Shown piece by piece: positions 34,501 through 39,334 of a stretch of DNA of 43,254 nt; position 1 is the stretch's first letter, and every line of letters starts with the position of its first letter. Location of the stretch: positions 1-43,254 of the forward strand of contig JACMKT010000128.1 in the NCBI GenBank assembly GCA_014380005.1. The letters are read 5' to 3'. The position numbers and the translations under genes were made by a program. The DNA comes from Rhodospirillales bacterium (GTDB lineage: Bacteria > Pseudomonadota > Alphaproteobacteria > Rhodospirillales > Magnetospirillaceae). Under the pieces are notes generated by a model, which was not told the origin of the DNA, did not search any database, and worked only from the letters and a program-made list of their open reading frames with translations.

Positions 34501-37466
34501 TCACGGTCAACTCCACCACGACCGGCAACCAGGCACTGGCGGCCCTGGCCCAATTGGCCGATGGCCGTATCGTCGCCACATGGATCGATACCAGCCAAGC
34601 CGGCGGGGATACCAGCGGCTGGGCCATTCGCGGCCAAATCCTGGCGGGTGTTTCCAATGTTCAGCTAGATGGCGGTTCCGGCAACGACATCCTGACCGGC
34701 GGCGCAGGCAACGACACGCTTAAAGGGGGCGACGGCAGCGATAACTTGACCGGCGGTGCCGGCAACGACATCGCCGTCTTCACCGGCAATGCCAGCCAAT
34801 ACACCATCACCACCGACGGCAGCCATGTCCTGGTCACCGACACAGTGGCAGGACGCGACGGCACCGATGATCTGACCGGCGTGGAAACCCTGCACTTCCA
34901 GGACCGCACCTTCGATCATTTGGTGTTGGGGTCGGCTGGCGCCGACCAATTCAGTGCCAACATGGCGCCACCGGCCAGCGCTTTGTCGCTGGATGGTTCC
35001 GATGACGCCGTCACGGTCAGCATGGCACCGACCGCGGTGAACAGCTTCACCTTTGAAACCTGGATCAAGCTGGATACGGCTCCCTACCTTGCGAGCCTGC
35101 TCAGCAGTACCAACTGGAATACGGGCGCGCTCCACCTGATCATCCAGAACGACGCGTTCTTATTGGGTGCCCATCCAAACGGGGTGCAATTCAATTATTC
35201 TGTCAGCGCCAATCTAGTCGGCGCGCCGCACCATGTGGCTATCGCCTATGACGATGTCGCGCATTCGGCAATGCTTTACGTGGACGGCCAATTGGTCGAC
35301 ACGAAAAGCTTCGACACCCCTGACCCCATTGATTTCAGTCAGTTCACCATCGGAGCTTGGAACAACGGCTCCTATGTCGAGCGATTCGTAGACGGGGCCA
35401 TGGCCGATGTCCGGCTGTGGACCACGGCACGGACCCAGGACGATATCCTCGGTTCCATGAACGAAAGCCTGACCGGGACCGAAAGCGGCCTGCTGGGCAA
35501 TTGGCAGCTGGACGGCAACACCAACGACAATTCCACCGGCGCGCATAACGGCACGTTCTCCGGCGGAACGCCCAACTATACCGCGCTTACCCAGCCTGCA
35601 GTTTCCCTGGACGACGCCCTGATCGTGGGCGGGGCCGGAAGCGACAGCCTGACGATTACTTATTCCGCCTCGCTGACCGATACGGATTTCACCAACCTTC
35701 ACAGCATCGAGACTCTGGTGCTGGGCTCGACCGCAAGCGCGGCACAAAAAGTCCAATTGGGCGCCACCTCGCAGAAAGCCGGCCTGACCACCGTGGACGC
35801 CTCGGCTTCTATAGCGGCGGTCACTCTCGATGCTTCAGACCGCACAGCTGCCATCACCCTGACCGGCGGCGGCGGCAACGACACCCTGACCGGCGGATCG
35901 GGTGCCGATTCGCTGACCGGAGGAAGCGGATCGGACAGCTTCGTCTTCCATTCGAATGCTGATTCCCGCGGCGTCATCGGCGGAGTCTATACCGAGGCAA
36001 ACGTGGATAGGGTGACCGACTTCACCTCGGGCAGCGACAAGTTGGTCTTCGAGGGGATGACCGGCATCGGCTTTGCCACCTATCCCGGTCTCACCGGAAC
36101 CTCGGCAGCGGAGGTCCAATCCGCCATCGCTGCCATCCAGGCCAGCCCGGGAAGCTATCCGACCGATACGGCCTATTTCATGACCTATGGCGGACAGGGC
36201 TATCTGTACGTCAACGGTGCAGGGGTCGGAGCCAATTACGACGGCACGGTCATCAAACTGGCCAATACCAACTCGCTCTTGGCCACGGACATTGTGTTAG
36301 GCAAGGTCGAAACCGCCACCGCGCTGCATTTGGATGGCTCGGACGGGCGCGTGCTGATCCAGGCCACGCAATCAGCAACCCTGAACATGAACCACGACTT
36401 CACCATAGAAAGCTGGATCAAGACCACAGACGCCAATGGGGTGATTTTCGTCAAATCCGCCGGTGGGCTTGGTATGGATCAATGGGGCACTGGCGGAAAG
36501 TTCTTCGGCGTGTCCAATGGTTATCTGCGCGTTGACGAATGCAACATCGGCGCCCTGTTCAGCGACACTAGGGTCGATGATGGACAATGGCACCATGTGG
36601 CAATGACCTTTACCGATAGTACGAACGATGTCCGTTTCTATTTGGACGGCGCATCGAATGGCGGCGGCACCCTTGCATTCACACCGGATAATTCCACTCA
36701 CCTCATCAAGTTGGGGGCCGAACTCTTCGGCGACTTGGCGGATGTGCAGTTCTGGGACGTGGCCCGCAGCCAGTCGGATATCGCCGCAACCCGGTTCGAC
36801 ACCCTTAACGGGAATGAGGCCAATTTGGCGGCCGATTGGGACTTCGGAAGCCACTCGGCCTCGGATTTGACAAGCAACCATCTGGGTGGAGCCTTGGAAG
36901 GCAACGCCCTACCGCAATACGTCGCCTCTACCGCGCCGGTGAACTTTACCGCTACCGGCGGCGCCGGGAACGACATCCTGACGGGAGCGGCAGGCAACGA
37001 CATATTGCATGCCGCATCGGGCGGCGACGTGGTTTACGGTAACGCTGGCAATGACCGAATCGGCATCACCGACACGTCGTTCCATACCCTTAGCGGCGGC
37101 ACCGGCATCGACACTTTGGTTTGGGAAGGCAACGCCGCCACCACCATCGACCTGACCAAAGCTAGCGGGACCATCCAAGGGTTCGAGGCTGTGGATTTGT
37201 CGGCCACTGGTGCCCAAACCCTGGTCCTGGACGCACAGCATCTGCTGTCCATGACCGATGGCACCAACGCCCTGACCGGCACGAACGACACCCTGGTCAT
37301 CATGGGGGCGGGCGATTCGGTCCAGTTGAACGGCGGCACCTGGACGGTGGGCGCCACCAATGCCACCATCACGCCCAATGACGGTCACAGCTATAGCGTC
37401 TACAGTGACTCTTCCACCAACGCACAAGTCTATGTAGACAACACGGTTTCTGTTACTCATACATAG
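22506..37466 (+). CDS. Giant RTX adhesin, type I secretion substrate (about 4,986 aa)
   Basis: Start ATG 22506 has AGGA 7 bases upstream; the frame is open earlier but overlaps the divergent gene. Domains, in approximate residues: a FecR-like N-terminal module (109-227), resembling the retention end of LapA-type adhesins; an Ala-rich helical region (330-1530) with TPDPQDQKP-type linker before it; four cadherin/Ig-like domains (1539-2010); a hemolysin-type Ca2+ repeat block with many GGxGxD nonapeptides (2034-2345); a VCBS/cadherin-like domain (2429-2537); LamG-like domains at 2699-2888 and 2925-3108; another cadherin-like domain (3145-3245); a third LamG (3255-3452); RTX repeats (3595-3648); seven propeller-like repeats (3654-4048); then RTX and LamG twice more (LamG 4157-4342 and 4605-4785). 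The last 90 residues (TLVLDAQHLLSM, GDSVQLNGGTW, SVYSDSS) match the C-terminal module of type I-secreted adhesins. It should be exported in one step, fold on Ca2+ outside, and mediate attachment. No secretion genes are adjacent. Confidence 0.93.
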   Translation: MAKGGEGKISGHEQAAFAAVLQAGDAGRIVIPGGDFLLNAEFERSGPDLVLVGADGTRILVQGFFADSTPPDLVTSAGAHIDAALAAKMAGPMAPGQYAQNSGGTALTTIGKVGVLNGKVMVKHADGTKTELHKGDPVFKDDVLDTDKAGSVGITFEDGTTFSLGGSGRMVLDELVYDATAHTGSGNIAVLKGAFTFVSGQIPKSHPDAMTIKTPVMTVGIRGTAGAGNTETIVLLAEKGGVAGELTITTSSGQTLTINTPGLSASVGQGGTLSTAQMSQSQIQQLGGSAFSAMTNPGSLANPPGNQNTPDPQDQKPAPTSDKSDKAADAASPDQLHQELVAGIRELQGKVQQTVQWAIQNVTTNIRIQQNNKNEEDARIAKEVAELANSAKVKAEAATSYATAARLAAIQGEIANANTAYDNAKLAAEGQDPNATDTLDGNRGAEDYAALAAEKATGHGSAAQSFANQAAEYAAAALKAEGLALGYKSSAANLATSITAWKDGTGTGAIALEVAAAGEEVAARAEATRLQGEAVTAAKAATDARNAVYDLTVDAAATAVVKQILELARDDAVIAYLKAAKELTIDADDLAAINNALDATLTAADVTSALAGDPGTLTDALTAAGHTLTADVTANGANSLLQVWKDAEASAISDYNAAVIAAGTASGNLNAAQATSELRAGEALAAAEAANQANITYADKSQAAGEALGFEGGAEAAWQFSLDGAIDISLTTLQAKLVTATSEAAAAKHDAELAEAATNVADALAAKNDADNRLGAAQSAQSDAATALTNARNALAHYTDQLPANFAQASAEVKALVDVARNAAQLAVDRLTALKADIDQQVEVAQQQDNAAIDAWHHAQSVQAVADVANVALVSTAQAAADAAYTTASTAESSAAKALSSALAAKESASSILSDLTAAGAPAAQIALAQKAVDKLIIDVQTATNAVGNAHSAFLLVAEAKTAVHAVDPSQVLEAKALALTAVEQAKAATAAASDASRAATDSAAQLATASAAKTEASRLLSEAAASSARAADVAAAQAAVDQITVLKAAAETAKAAAVAADTRLTNALGAAGDATTATTLYGEKNAAAAAKTAADAQSVDAQAKLSADKAYAQIEYVDGTTKGALVQAAGAQAAAHIAAEAAATKYAAILTALTAAQTALTNAKAAQADGLTTSTFAGDAQKQLQTATAAAAQVSTQKATVDSAASTFDTQAAVIDAQSQVAIKAAAQAAAAVQARNFAETAIAKAALVKTEAAEALAHLQDARTHSDQLTALAEAQQSVTAKLLTVQTDKANVQSDVDAIKAGASSYFKQVDDAYQAALNAAGSYTGAAANELARAKAAWDAASAAKLDAENALTAVTSIATQAEVISNTSAANLNAQLIAGYKTSYDAAIAVLTNNKTAADAADDAAAILKAAANTHADRVLALLGAGTEYTAAQTLAANITTAADAAHTARTTVDGKATTAAGYWTTIATPGAAKTAADNAQALAAATGSGSASYSTKLAQAQANTVDQLTKQWQTVDNLVYQKELSNAALTAGADAQTINQGGAADIAVLANDHRADNAALSATITVSSAPAHGSVVVSPSGHLIYTPNSTFSGTETFVYSVTNTFTYNLGGTVTVTSSASALVTITVNPTNHAPVVYDFTRATTEDTALTLAKTDFAGAFTDSDGNGLGSVHIMGLPANGTLKYNGTALNNSDIAGSGFTVSATDLQAGKLTFQPANDWPQSGNATTSFTWKAFDDNAFGALGSSLATTTIRVTAVNDAPILTATTTTLPAINEDTGGGAGVTVASLISVTDTDSASLGMAVTAFDTDLSHGKWQYTGADGWTDMAVSANMARLLSSSTLVRFVSAANWAGTSTLTFRAWDGSAGSAGGQLDALSVGGSTALSAASGTATITVDAVADKPVLTVSNTYTEPATPIGLTIAAALADTDETLSAVTITGVPTGATLSAGTLNGNGSWTVAVADLATLQFTPPAGVTAADYTLTTSATSTESNATTATSTASFHVAVGAQFVTVTASYDGSAIYQKQVITGSDANNVIIGGTAADTIDGGAGNDTLTAGDGNDIVHGGTGDDLIVGGSGKGNDSYYGDAGIDTLKYSSAFNTVTVDLTAGTASGIDIGTDTIDGIENVIGGAGDDTLTGNAGANVLSGGGGNDTVNYANAVTAVTVNLTTGIASGANIGTDTLDSMENATGGAGDDIMTGSAVANVLNGGSGNDTLTAGDGNDTVHGNDGDDLIISGTGNDSYYGDAGIDTISYSSAVNAVTVDLTAGTASGIDIGTDTVDGIENVIGGGGNDSMTGNTGDNVLSGGSGDDILTGLGGNDILTGGAGVDTFRIGQAESGSTVTDFVRGTDKLDLANTDGYGLLQGVFPYAGSVAATVTAIEANSALNNTLVFFTTATDGWIYVKGQGELVKLEGVTQAPLASDFVQSVTPYITTNEDTASGGIITSVFAADSSRTYDFGLDCDSTPITTWDTDYGSVTINATTGVYTYTPGEGAQILAEGATAVDSFLVFARDTASGTANSKTVTVNLTGVDDPTIIEHLGTSAVSYKIGHAPVGVVRDSVIVTDVDAAYFTQVTVSITDGTPDDFLDFDATGISSIGYDGDLYFEVDGVWDAGGSISGGYGGDPLVITFTREASAEVVQDVLRSVQFQSDDTTPGTRTLSFVVTNNDAMDSTAVTRTVTISPDMIEVLGANQAGGSLRFDGVDDYAHAAADTLAVGTGDFTIEATVNALRDTGMILSKHQDGAANTCSLSLDGGYLRFTMDDGTSSVNFTSAPQTIELNEWTHVAVVRTGRHFELYVNGQFSSQANSAGLIDMESVENASDLLVVGGQLGSDGLPVQAQAFEGQIDNVRLWDAARTDTEIQENWQLATPTDSNGTLVADWTMNAQAAGAVPNAINGPALVLGADANDSDLDPARINPPGHALEFNGGFIQMQHAIVTRTMTVEAWVKPYPGEVSFFPIFTANNAGNSGALSIGLTSSGLLSVTYVDAQGATTGPITSIVPVQFDSWNHVAVVFDTNAAETSGNVTLYVDGVDVGGATGVGVQVQSLRESAYVGHSTSGDSFHGQMADLRIWDEARTPADISSNMNVRLSGDEFGLMANMALGDSHGDYNNNNNTLTIAPNDSHGEEAAYGDGVITGCVTTVTTKPAAFGDTLTTRENTAIISKLLVVDESGHDELSYSVATEDLPEHGWLYIQQDGTFNYRPKDGFVGTDTFTVKVLDTVDPTRFEYKTISVQVNAVDHPVSAEDPPASASHDAVGLYGSTAIELAGGLATGGVSVTYEAWARQDSFSAAPQYILSTGGVGGDTFSLSMVNGVLHAKIGQHEFNTIAPVDPLAWHHLAARLDTDGASTTVTLFVDGDIYAEDTFTGTYNIAGTNAYLGRSLNTVRMVEAETVTDYQDYWHGKLSDIRVYTEARSQADIRADMAGSADTTNLVARWTGAKGATEILVDSSANNHDGSFIGGPNHGWGDRVMAVTNIGQSVDLSGLQLADPELTWPANQPISLSLHVKYGTLHLANLGNTLVSGANDSALLVLSGTIADLTSALSAMTYIPANGFTGRDKLDVLIDEMNVTLTRKDGGSLDILVLSPAPTEGADTLMGTANADIIDGLGGNDIIIGAAGNDILIGGGGADTLSGGTGNDVLSASAPAASTKLGAEFQINTNFGGDQVAPSVAALTDGGYVVVWEDNSATLGDTDVNAIHAQRYYADGTARGGEFLINTITERYQSQPKVTGLTDGGFAVVWRDDLLGTGGDVSGASVYAQIFNADGSKRLGTDFLVNTAPGTGNQHVPNILALPGGGFVASWADDSTGTNNVMAQAFNSAGAKVGSQFMVNSELGGHQGPASMIRLTDGSIVMVWDDSSGAFGDTDQAVHGQRFNADLTKLGGEFLVNTATGASQYQSTITALEGGGFVVAWRDDSGSGGDPYGIAVRAQRFAADGSKSGGEFLVNTTIVESQHQPAIIALKGGGFLVAWSDNNESGLNNVQAQQFDAAGAKVGGEFTVNSTTTGNQALAALAQLADGRIVATWIDTSQAGGDTSGWAIRGQILAGVSNVQLDGGSGNDILTGGAGNDTLKGGDGSDNLTGGAGNDIAVFTGNASQYTITTDGSHVLVTDTVAGRDGTDDLTGVETLHFQDRTFDHLVLGSAGADQFSANMAPPASALSLDGSDDAVTVSMAPTAVNSFTFETWIKLDTAPYLASLLSSTNWNTGALHLIIQNDAFLLGAHPNGVQFNYSVSANLVGAPHHVAIAYDDVAHSAMLYVDGQLVDTKSFDTPDPIDFSQFTIGAWNNGSYVERFVDGAMADVRLWTTARTQDDILGSMNESLTGTESGLLGNWQLDGNTNDNSTGAHNGTFSGGTPNYTALTQPAVSLDDALIVGGAGSDSLTITYSASLTDTDFTNLHSIETLVLGSTASAAQKVQLGATSQKAGLTTVDASASIAAVTLDASDRTAAITLTGGGGNDTLTGGSGADSLTGGSGSDSFVFHSNADSRGVIGGVYTEANVDRVTDFTSGSDKLVFEGMTGIGFATYPGLTGTSAAEVQSAIAAIQASPGSYPTDTAYFMTYGGQGYLYVNGAGVGANYDGTVIKLANTNSLLATDIVLGKVETATALHLDGSDGRVLIQATQSATLNMNHDFTIESWIKTTDANGVIFVKSAGGLGMDQWGTGGKFFGVSNGYLRVDECNIGALFSDTRVDDGQWHHVAMTFTDSTNDVRFYLDGASNGGGTLAFTPDNSTHLIKLGAELFGDLADVQFWDVARSQSDIAATRFDTLNGNEANLAADWDFGSHSASDLTSNHLGGALEGNALPQYVASTAPVNFTATGGAGNDILTGAAGNDILHAASGGDVVYGNAGNDRIGITDTSFHTLSGGTGIDTLVWEGNAATTIDLTKASGTIQGFEAVDLSATGAQTLVLDAQHLLSMTDGTNALTGTNDTLVIMGAGDSVQLNGGTWTVGATNATITPNDGHSYSVYSDSSTNAQVYVDNTVSVTHT
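23495..27100 (+). repeat. Ala-rich helical region of the adhesin
   Basis: About 1,200 residues dominated by Ala, Lys, Asp, Glu, Gln and Thr with hardly any Gly, Pro or aromatic residues, in helix-forming runs such as AEAATNVADALAAKNDADNR. It lacks the Gly-Asp pattern of the rest of the protein. As a continuous helix or helical bundle it would form a very long stalk between the N-terminal module and the Ig-like domains. Confidence 0.8.
28605..29540 (+). repeat. First RTX calcium-binding repeat block
   Basis: Clustered nonapeptides of the GGAGNDTLT type bind Ca2+ as a parallel beta-roll. Within it two segments, 28755-28913 and 29229-29387, are near-identical at DNA level with a constant offset of 474 bases (158 codons), and a third, more divergent copy lies between them near 28970-29100. 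Confidence 0.92.
33465..34649 (+). repeat. Seven propeller-like repeats inside the adhesin
   Basis: Seven consecutive copies of a 54-59-residue unit with consensus GGEFLVNT...Q..P.I.AL..GGFVV.W.D......V.AQ.F.ADG.K. The first opens with LGAEFQINT, the fifth and sixth with GGEFLVNT, and the seventh ends at ILAG. The exact count of seven and unit length fit a closed seven-bladed beta-propeller; the fold itself is inferred. Confidence 0.8.
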
Positions 37467-37493
37467 GCTTTGTCACGTCACTTTTGACGGCGG

Positions 37494-37513
37494 CACCATA
37501 GGGGCCTATGGTG
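37494..37513. promoter_or_regulatory. 20-bp palindrome upstream of the MucR-family gene
   Basis: CACCATAGG and CCTATGGTG are perfect 9-bp arms around GG, centred about 41 bases before the regulator start. The two-base centre fits a dimer operator better than an RNA hairpin. A second inverted repeat, CGTCA-CTTT-TGACG, lies at 37476-37489. Confidence 0.6.
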
Positions 37514-37544
37514 TTCGCCGTCGTTTTGCCAAGGTGCCTTCAAG

Positions 37545-37997
37545 ATGCTCAGGCTTGCCTCCCGAATCGCTACCGCTTACTTGCGCGCCAACCCGCTGCC
37601 GGTGGAGGAAATTCCCTCCTTGGTCTCGGGCATCCACGCCGCCCTGGTCGGCGCCGTCGGCCCCGCTCCCGCAGCGGAGCCCCAGGCCATGGTTCCGGCA
37701 GTGCCGGTCAAGAAGTCCGTCCGCCATGATTCAGTGGTGTGTCTGGTCTGCGGCAAGCCGGGACGCTCGCTGAAGCGCCACCTGGACGCAGCCCACGGCC
37801 TGACTCCGGCGCAATACCGCGAGGCATTCGGCCTGCCCGCCGACTACCCCATGGTCGCCCCCGCTTACGCCGAGCGCCGCTCGGAACTGGCCAAGCAGTC
37901 GGGCCTGGGCCGCAAGGCCAAGACGGACGAGCCGGCGGGCCAGGATGGCAAGGGCTTCCAATACCCGGCCAGCCGCTGGTCGAAGCCGTCCGCTTAA
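37545..37997 (+). CDS. MucR/Ros-family zinc-finger transcriptional regulator
   Basis: A 150-residue DNA-binding protein. The prokaryotic zinc finger is complete: Cys66, Cys69, His79 and His84 (C-x2-C-x9-H-x4-H), followed by the conserved GLTPAQYREAFGLPADYPMV block of the MucR family. The N-terminal part (residues 1-40) is the usual oligomerisation region. MucR proteins act as H-NS-like, often autorepressing regulators of exopolysaccharide, motility and surface genes in alphaproteobacteria. The gene starts 78 bases after the adhesin stop and has its own palindrome just upstream. AAGG lies rather far (about 10 bases) before the ATG. Confidence 0.92.
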   Translation: MLRLASRIATAYLRANPLPVEEIPSLVSGIHAALVGAVGPAPAAEPQAMVPAVPVKKSVRHDSVVCLVCGKPGRSLKRHLDAAHGLTPAQYREAFGLPADYPMVAPAYAERRSELAKQSGLGRKAKTDEPAGQDGKGFQYPASRWSKPSA

Positions 37998-38008
37998 GGG
38001 CCTGGGGC

Positions 38009-38027
38009 GCAGCGCCTCGCGCGCTGC
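38009..38027 (+). terminator. Weak hairpin after the MucR-family gene
   Basis: GCAGCGC-CTCGC-GCGCTGC forms a perfect 7-bp stem just after the stop, but the bases after it are C-rich with no T-run, so termination here is uncertain. Confidence 0.35.
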
Positions 38028-38114
38028 CCCCGCCCCAAGCGGAAACACGCGGATGTGCGAGCTGAACCCGCGCATGACGCATCCTATTGAATTAGCAATG
38101 GCAATCCAGCCGCT

Positions 38115-38531
38115 TTAGCGGGCTTCCAGCTTCTTGATGAAGACCCAGAAGGTGCCCAGGATGGGACTGACCTTCAGGTGGACGCGCACCTTGAAGGCAA
38201 GGCGCGGCACCGCGCAATCGAACACCGCGTTGAGATCGTTGGCGTCGACGCCACGGCGGAATTCCGTGGCGATCCGCGACGTTCCGGCCCAGCGGGCAAT
38301 TTCGGCAAAGAAGTCGCGCCCGACCAAAGACGGCCTGACGGCGCCGCCATCATCCGGCTCGGTATCGTTATACGCCACCACCTTGCCGTCGCGATCCAGC
38401 TCGGCCGCACCGAAGGGCAGCCGCGATAGCTCGTCCGAAGCGATGCGCGACAACGGATTCTCGGGATCGTCTTCACCATATGCGAAGACGGTCATATTCC
38501 ACGGTCCGGCCTGGGTGGCGATTGTCGGCAT
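38115..38531 (-). CDS. PYP-like PAS protein lacking the chromophore cysteine
   Basis: A 138-residue protein that aligns without gaps to the core of photoactive yellow protein: LPFGAAELDRDGKVVAYN, GRDFFAEIA, FRRGVDANDLNAVFD, KVRVHLK and FWVFIKKL. The chromophore-pocket Tyr and Glu are kept (Tyr54 and Glu58, matching PYP Tyr42 and Glu46 with the same spacing). The position of the chromophore cysteine (PYP Cys69) is Trp81, again with exact spacing of 23 from the Glu. It therefore cannot bind p-coumaric acid through a thioester. It may sense something else or act as a plain PAS module. The start at 38531 is not backed by a strong ribosome site; ATG 38495 is an alternative. It is divergent from the chemotaxis operon with 87 bases between starts. 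Confidence 0.82.
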   Translation of the reverse strand: MPTIATQAGPWNMTVFAYGEDDPENPLSRIASDELSRLPFGAAELDRDGKVVAYNDTEPDDGGAVRPSLVGRDFFAEIARWAGTSRIATEFRRGVDANDLNAVFDCAVPRLAFKVRVHLKVSPILGTFWVFIKKLEAR

Positions 38532-38618
38532 GAAGGTGTTTGCTCTTCGCCTCTTACTACGGGCTGGAATTTGCCGTATTATCCCCGTCCGGTCCACAAG
38601 GAAAAGCGGTCGACGCTC

Positions 38619-38927
38619 ATGGAGCTCAAGGAAAATAACGGCAGGTTGGAAGTTGAACTTCCAAATGCTGTCGATCTTGCCGCTGCGGGAGAATTGCGTG
38701 ACGTGCTCCTCGACGCCTTGGCGCGCGACAGCGCCGCCGATGTGGTATTGAAGGCCGCCATGGTGGATCGCGCTTCCACCGCCGCCATTCAGGTGATCCT
38801 GGCGGGGGCGGATGCGTTCCGTCTGGCCGCCCGCCGGCTGGAAATGGAAAATGCGCCGGAAGCCCTTGCGGCGACTTTCCGCCACCTAGGGTTGGCGGAA
38901 GATTTTGATCACATTATTGTTTCCTGA
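38619..38927 (+). CDS. STAS-domain protein at the head of the chemotaxis operon
   Basis: A 102-residue single STAS domain. The segment VDRASTAAIQVILAG (about 48-62) matches the loop-helix of anti-sigma-factor antagonists and carries a Ser at the phosphorylation position. Small STAS proteins of this kind often open chemotaxis operons in alphaproteobacteria, where their role is not settled. The start at ATG 38619 is set by the domain; its ribosome site is weak (the nearest AAGGA is more than 15 bases away), and a TTG at 38571 would add 16 residues. cheY follows after 13 bases. Confidence 0.82.
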   Translation: MELKENNGRLEVELPNAVDLAAAGELRDVLLDALARDSAADVVLKAAMVDRASTAAIQVILAGADAFRLAARRLEMENAPEALAATFRHLGLAEDFDHIIVS

Positions 38928-38940
38928 CAGGGGATAAGTC

Positions 38941-39306
38941 ATGGCTAAGTGCGTTCTCGCCGTCGATGATTCTAAGACGATGCGCGATATGGTCTCCTTC
39001 ACCTTGCGTGGCGCCGGCTATACGGTGGTCGAGGCCGAACATGGCGTCGCCGCGTTGAAGGTGCTGCAGGGCCAGAAGGTCGACGTGGTCATCACCGACG
39101 TCAACATGCCCGAGATGGACGGCATCACCCTGACCCGCAAAATCCGCACTCTGCCCACCCAGGTCGGCACCCCGATCTTGATCCTGACCACGGAAAGCGA
39201 CCAGTCCAAGAAGGACGAAGGCCGCGCCGCCGGCGCCACCGGTTGGATCGTCAAGCCGTTCAGCCCCGACAAGCTGTTGCAGATCGTCGCCAAGGTTTGC
39301 CCGTAA
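38941..39306 (+). CDS. cheY: Chemotaxis response regulator CheY
   Basis: A 121-residue single receiver domain. Asp9-Asp10, phospho-acceptor Asp53 (ITDVNMPEMDG), Thr in LTTESD and Lys105 (VKPFSP) are all in place. It would carry the signal from CheA to the flagellar motor or act as a phosphate sink. GGGG lies about 8 bases before the ATG. cheA follows after 28 bases. Confidence 0.95.
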   Translation: MAKCVLAVDDSKTMRDMVSFTLRGAGYTVVEAEHGVAALKVLQGQKVDVVITDVNMPEMDGITLTRKIRTLPTQVGTPILILTTESDQSKKDEGRAAGATGWIVKPFSPDKLLQIVAKVCP

Positions 39307-39334
39307 ACGAACACGGATTGGTAAGGGGCGAAGC

